Below are positions 62,822 through 64,000 of a stretch of 64,000 nt of DNA, in pieces. The number at the start of each line of letters is the position of its first letter. Positions within the stretch are counted from its first letter, which is position 1. The stretch spans positions 558,001-622,000 of the forward strand of contig CAWBUW010000012.1 in NCBI GenBank assembly GCA_963792075.1, in the 5' to 3' direction. Position numbers and translations under genes: made by a program. Below the pieces are notes generated by a model, which was given only the letters and a program-made list of their open reading frames with translations, was not told the origin of the DNA and did no database searches. Origin of the DNA: CAWBUW01 sp963792075. GTDB taxonomy: Bacteria; Chloroflexota; Anaerolineae; Anaerolineales; UBA4823.

Positions 62822-62864
62822 GAGGGGGAGTTTGTGCAGGCAATGCCTGCACAAACTCCCCCTC
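62822..62864. terminator. 21-bp hairpin between divergent Elp3 and methyltransferase genes
   Basis: The arms 62822-62842 and 62844-62864 pair perfectly around a single base. It lies in a divergent gap, so it does not end either gene; it may insulate or regulate the adjacent promoter at 62872. Confidence 0.6.
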
Positions 62865-62871
62865 ACAACAG

Positions 62872-62877
62872 TATAAT
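62872..62877 (+). promoter_or_regulatory. TATAAT for a leaderless methyltransferase mRNA
   Basis: A perfect TATAAT ends seven bases before the ATG at 62884, and there is no Shine-Dalgarno. The start of transcription should coincide with the start codon, giving a leaderless mRNA. The -35 would fall within the hairpin arm and is not recognisable. Confidence 0.55.
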
Positions 62878-62883
62878 ACCAGT

Positions 62884-63603
62884 ATGGATCCTACCACCGT
62901 TGTGGCGCTGTTAGCGGTTAACCATCAATTTTACCAGACCTTTGCCGTCCAATTTTCAGCCACCCGCCAGCGCATCCAGCCTGGTGTGCAGCGCTTGCTG
63001 CCTGCTCTGCTTGCTGCCAACCGTCTGCTTGACCTGGGCTGCGGCAACGGCGAGCTGGCGCGCCGGCTGCTGCGCCAGGACTTTCGCGGCCAGTATTTTG
63101 GATTGGATTTCAGCCCCGGCCTGTTGGAGGCTGCTTCCCAGGATCTTCCCGCCGGTGCGACGGTCTCCTTTCTGTCCGCTGACCTGGCCCTACCAGGTTG
63201 GGAGGCTGTTCTGCCACCCGGTCCCTATGACCTGGCTATGGCCTTTGCCGTTCTGCACCACTTGCCCGGTGTGGCGCTGCGCCAGCAAGTGCTCCGTGCC
63301 ACGCAGCGTTTGTTGGCACCAGGGGGCCGCCTGGTGCTCTCTACCTGGCAGTTCCTCAACAGCCCCCGCCTACGCCAGCGTATCCAACCCTGGGAACAGG
63401 CCGGGTTCTCACCTGGACAGGTGGATGCAGGAGATTACCTGCTGGATTGGCGTCATGGGGGCCGCGGTCTGCGCTATGTTCACCATTTCAGCGCAGAGGA
63501 ATTGGAACAACTGGCGCATGACTGTGCTTTTCAAGTAGTAGAGAGTTTCCTTTCCGATGGAGAAAACGGCCAGAGTGGACTTTACCAGGTCTGGCAAACT
63601 TAA
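62884..63603 (+). CDS. Class I SAM-dependent methyltransferase
   Basis: 239 residues from the ATG after TATAAT. The SAM-binding motif I is LLDLGCGNGELA near residue 49, with FGLDFSPGLLEAA (motif II region) and YDLAMAFAVLHHLPG (about 118-132), then LLAPGGRLVLSTW. The C-terminal part includes HHFSAEELEQLAHDCAFQVV, often seen in tRNA wobble methyltransferases of the Trm9 type. It lies opposite to Elp3, whose product (cm5U) is the Trm9 substrate, so methylation of the same tRNA position is plausible but not proven. Confidence 0.88.
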   Translation: MDPTTVVALLAVNHQFYQTFAVQFSATRQRIQPGVQRLLPALLAANRLLDLGCGNGELARRLLRQDFRGQYFGLDFSPGLLEAASQDLPAGATVSFLSADLALPGWEAVLPPGPYDLAMAFAVLHHLPGVALRQQVLRATQRLLAPGGRLVLSTWQFLNSPRLRQRIQPWEQAGFSPGQVDAGDYLLDWRHGGRGLRYVHHFSAEELEQLAHDCAFQVVESFLSDGENGQSGLYQVWQT

Positions 63604-63655
63604 TCAAACCCAACCCGTTCACGTCATTTTTGCATTTTGTGCTAACATAATAGAT

Positions 63656-64000
63656 ATGAAAATTTTGATCATCTCCGATATCCATGCAAACCTCACCGCT
63701 CTGGAAACCGTGCTGGCAGACGCGGGCAGTGTGGACGCAACCTGGTGTTTGGGCGACCTGGTAGGCTACGGCCCCGATCCCGAACAAAGTGTGAACCTTA
63801 TCCGCCAGTTGCCGAACCTGGTGTGCGTGATGGGCAACCATGATGCAGCCGTGCTTAACCAGATTGACACGGCTGCCTTCAATCCCGAGGCGCGCCTGGC
63901 GCTGCGCTGGACACTGGACAAGCTCTCAACAGACAACCTGGATTTTCTACGTAGCCTGCCCCATACACAAGAATTGGATCTGGTCACCCTGGTACATGGC
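63656..64000 (+). CDS. Metallophosphoesterase, N-terminal part (continues beyond window)
   Basis: 115 codons are visible. The metal motifs are DIHAN (8-12), GDLVGYGPDPEQ (about 33-44) and GNHD (about 60-63), the calcineurin-like phosphoesterase order of the YfcE/PP-like family. The gene starts without a Shine-Dalgarno; CATAAT ends four bases before the ATG, so its transcript may be leaderless. Its 3' end lies outside the window. Confidence 0.85.
   Translation, partial: MKILIISDIHANLTALETVLADAGSVDATWCLGDLVGYGPDPEQSVNLIRQLPNLVCVMGNHDAAVLNQIDTAAFNPEARLALRWTLDKLSTDNLDFLRSLPHTQELDLVTLVHG

Overview
The window looks like a chromosomal segment of a Chloroflexota bacterium, most likely class Anaerolineae. 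The support is indirect: a bacterial rrn operon, an Elp3-type protein of the kind found in Dehalococcoides, and large Thr/Pro-rich surface proteins with FHA, NEW3-like and thrombospondin-3-like repeats. There is no database confirmation of the taxon. GC content appears moderately high.

Layout. (1) 1-5024: a minus-strand rrn operon. It holds the 5' part of 23S (cut by the window edge), tRNA-Ala(TGC), tRNA-Ile(GAT) and a complete 16S, with three near-consensus tandem promoters and complementary flanks around 16S. (2) 5099-8181: a minus-strand recombination/replication set (recR, ybaB/ebfC, dnaX) and a YbjN-like acidic protein. (3) 8201-10122: a membrane-anchored phospholipase-D-like protein and a hypothetical. 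(4) 10302-34461: a roughly 24-kb minus-strand locus for an extracellular contractile injection system (eCIS, Afp/PVC/MAC type). In transcription order it has an AAA+ ATPase, a DUF4157 protein, a possible cargo protein, a DUF4255 tail terminator, the sheath, tube 1, a tail-assembly protein, a small DUF5908-like protein, tube 2, a huge Pro-rich protein, a LysM tube-base protein, a VgrG-like spike, PAAR, gp25, a gpJ-like baseplate protein and a gpI-like baseplate protein fused to an FHA domain. The locus ends with an FHA-M23 peptidase and a Ser/Thr kinase carrying its own FHA domain. Three FHA proteins, one of them a baseplate subunit, next to a Hanks kinase suggest phospho-threonine control of the machine, as in some type VI secretion systems. 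This is the most interesting part of the window.

(5) 34755-39477, plus strand: a murein-peptide recycling set with a DppA-like M55 D-aminopeptidase, an alpha/beta-hydrolase fused to an NlpC/P60 peptidase, a dipeptide epimerase and an ArgF-like carbamoyltransferase. (6) 39876-52878, plus strand: a CocE/S15 acyl-peptidase, a complete Dpp/Opp-type ABC importer, a fused [2Fe-2S]/molybdopterin hydroxylase with its FAD subunit, and an MttB-family methyltransferase. The close spacing suggests one catabolic operon for an imported, possibly N-methylated compound. (7) 53026-64000: a NEW3/TSP3/TolB-propeller surface protein, an AI-2E transporter, a GH13 glycosidase, a PF04020-type membrane protein, a formate-THF ligase of the long eukaryote-like type, Elp3, a leaderless SAM methyltransferase and a truncated metallophosphoesterase.

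Two genome-wide themes stand out. Intergenic gaps carry long, nearly perfect hairpins, some of them repeated at distant sites and some bordered by a shared ATTTTCGGATAGGTTCT sequence. Three genes (baseplate J, the candidate cargo and the ABC ATPase) are each broken by a shift equivalent to a single base; two of the breaks lie at homopolymers, so sequencing error is a serious possibility.
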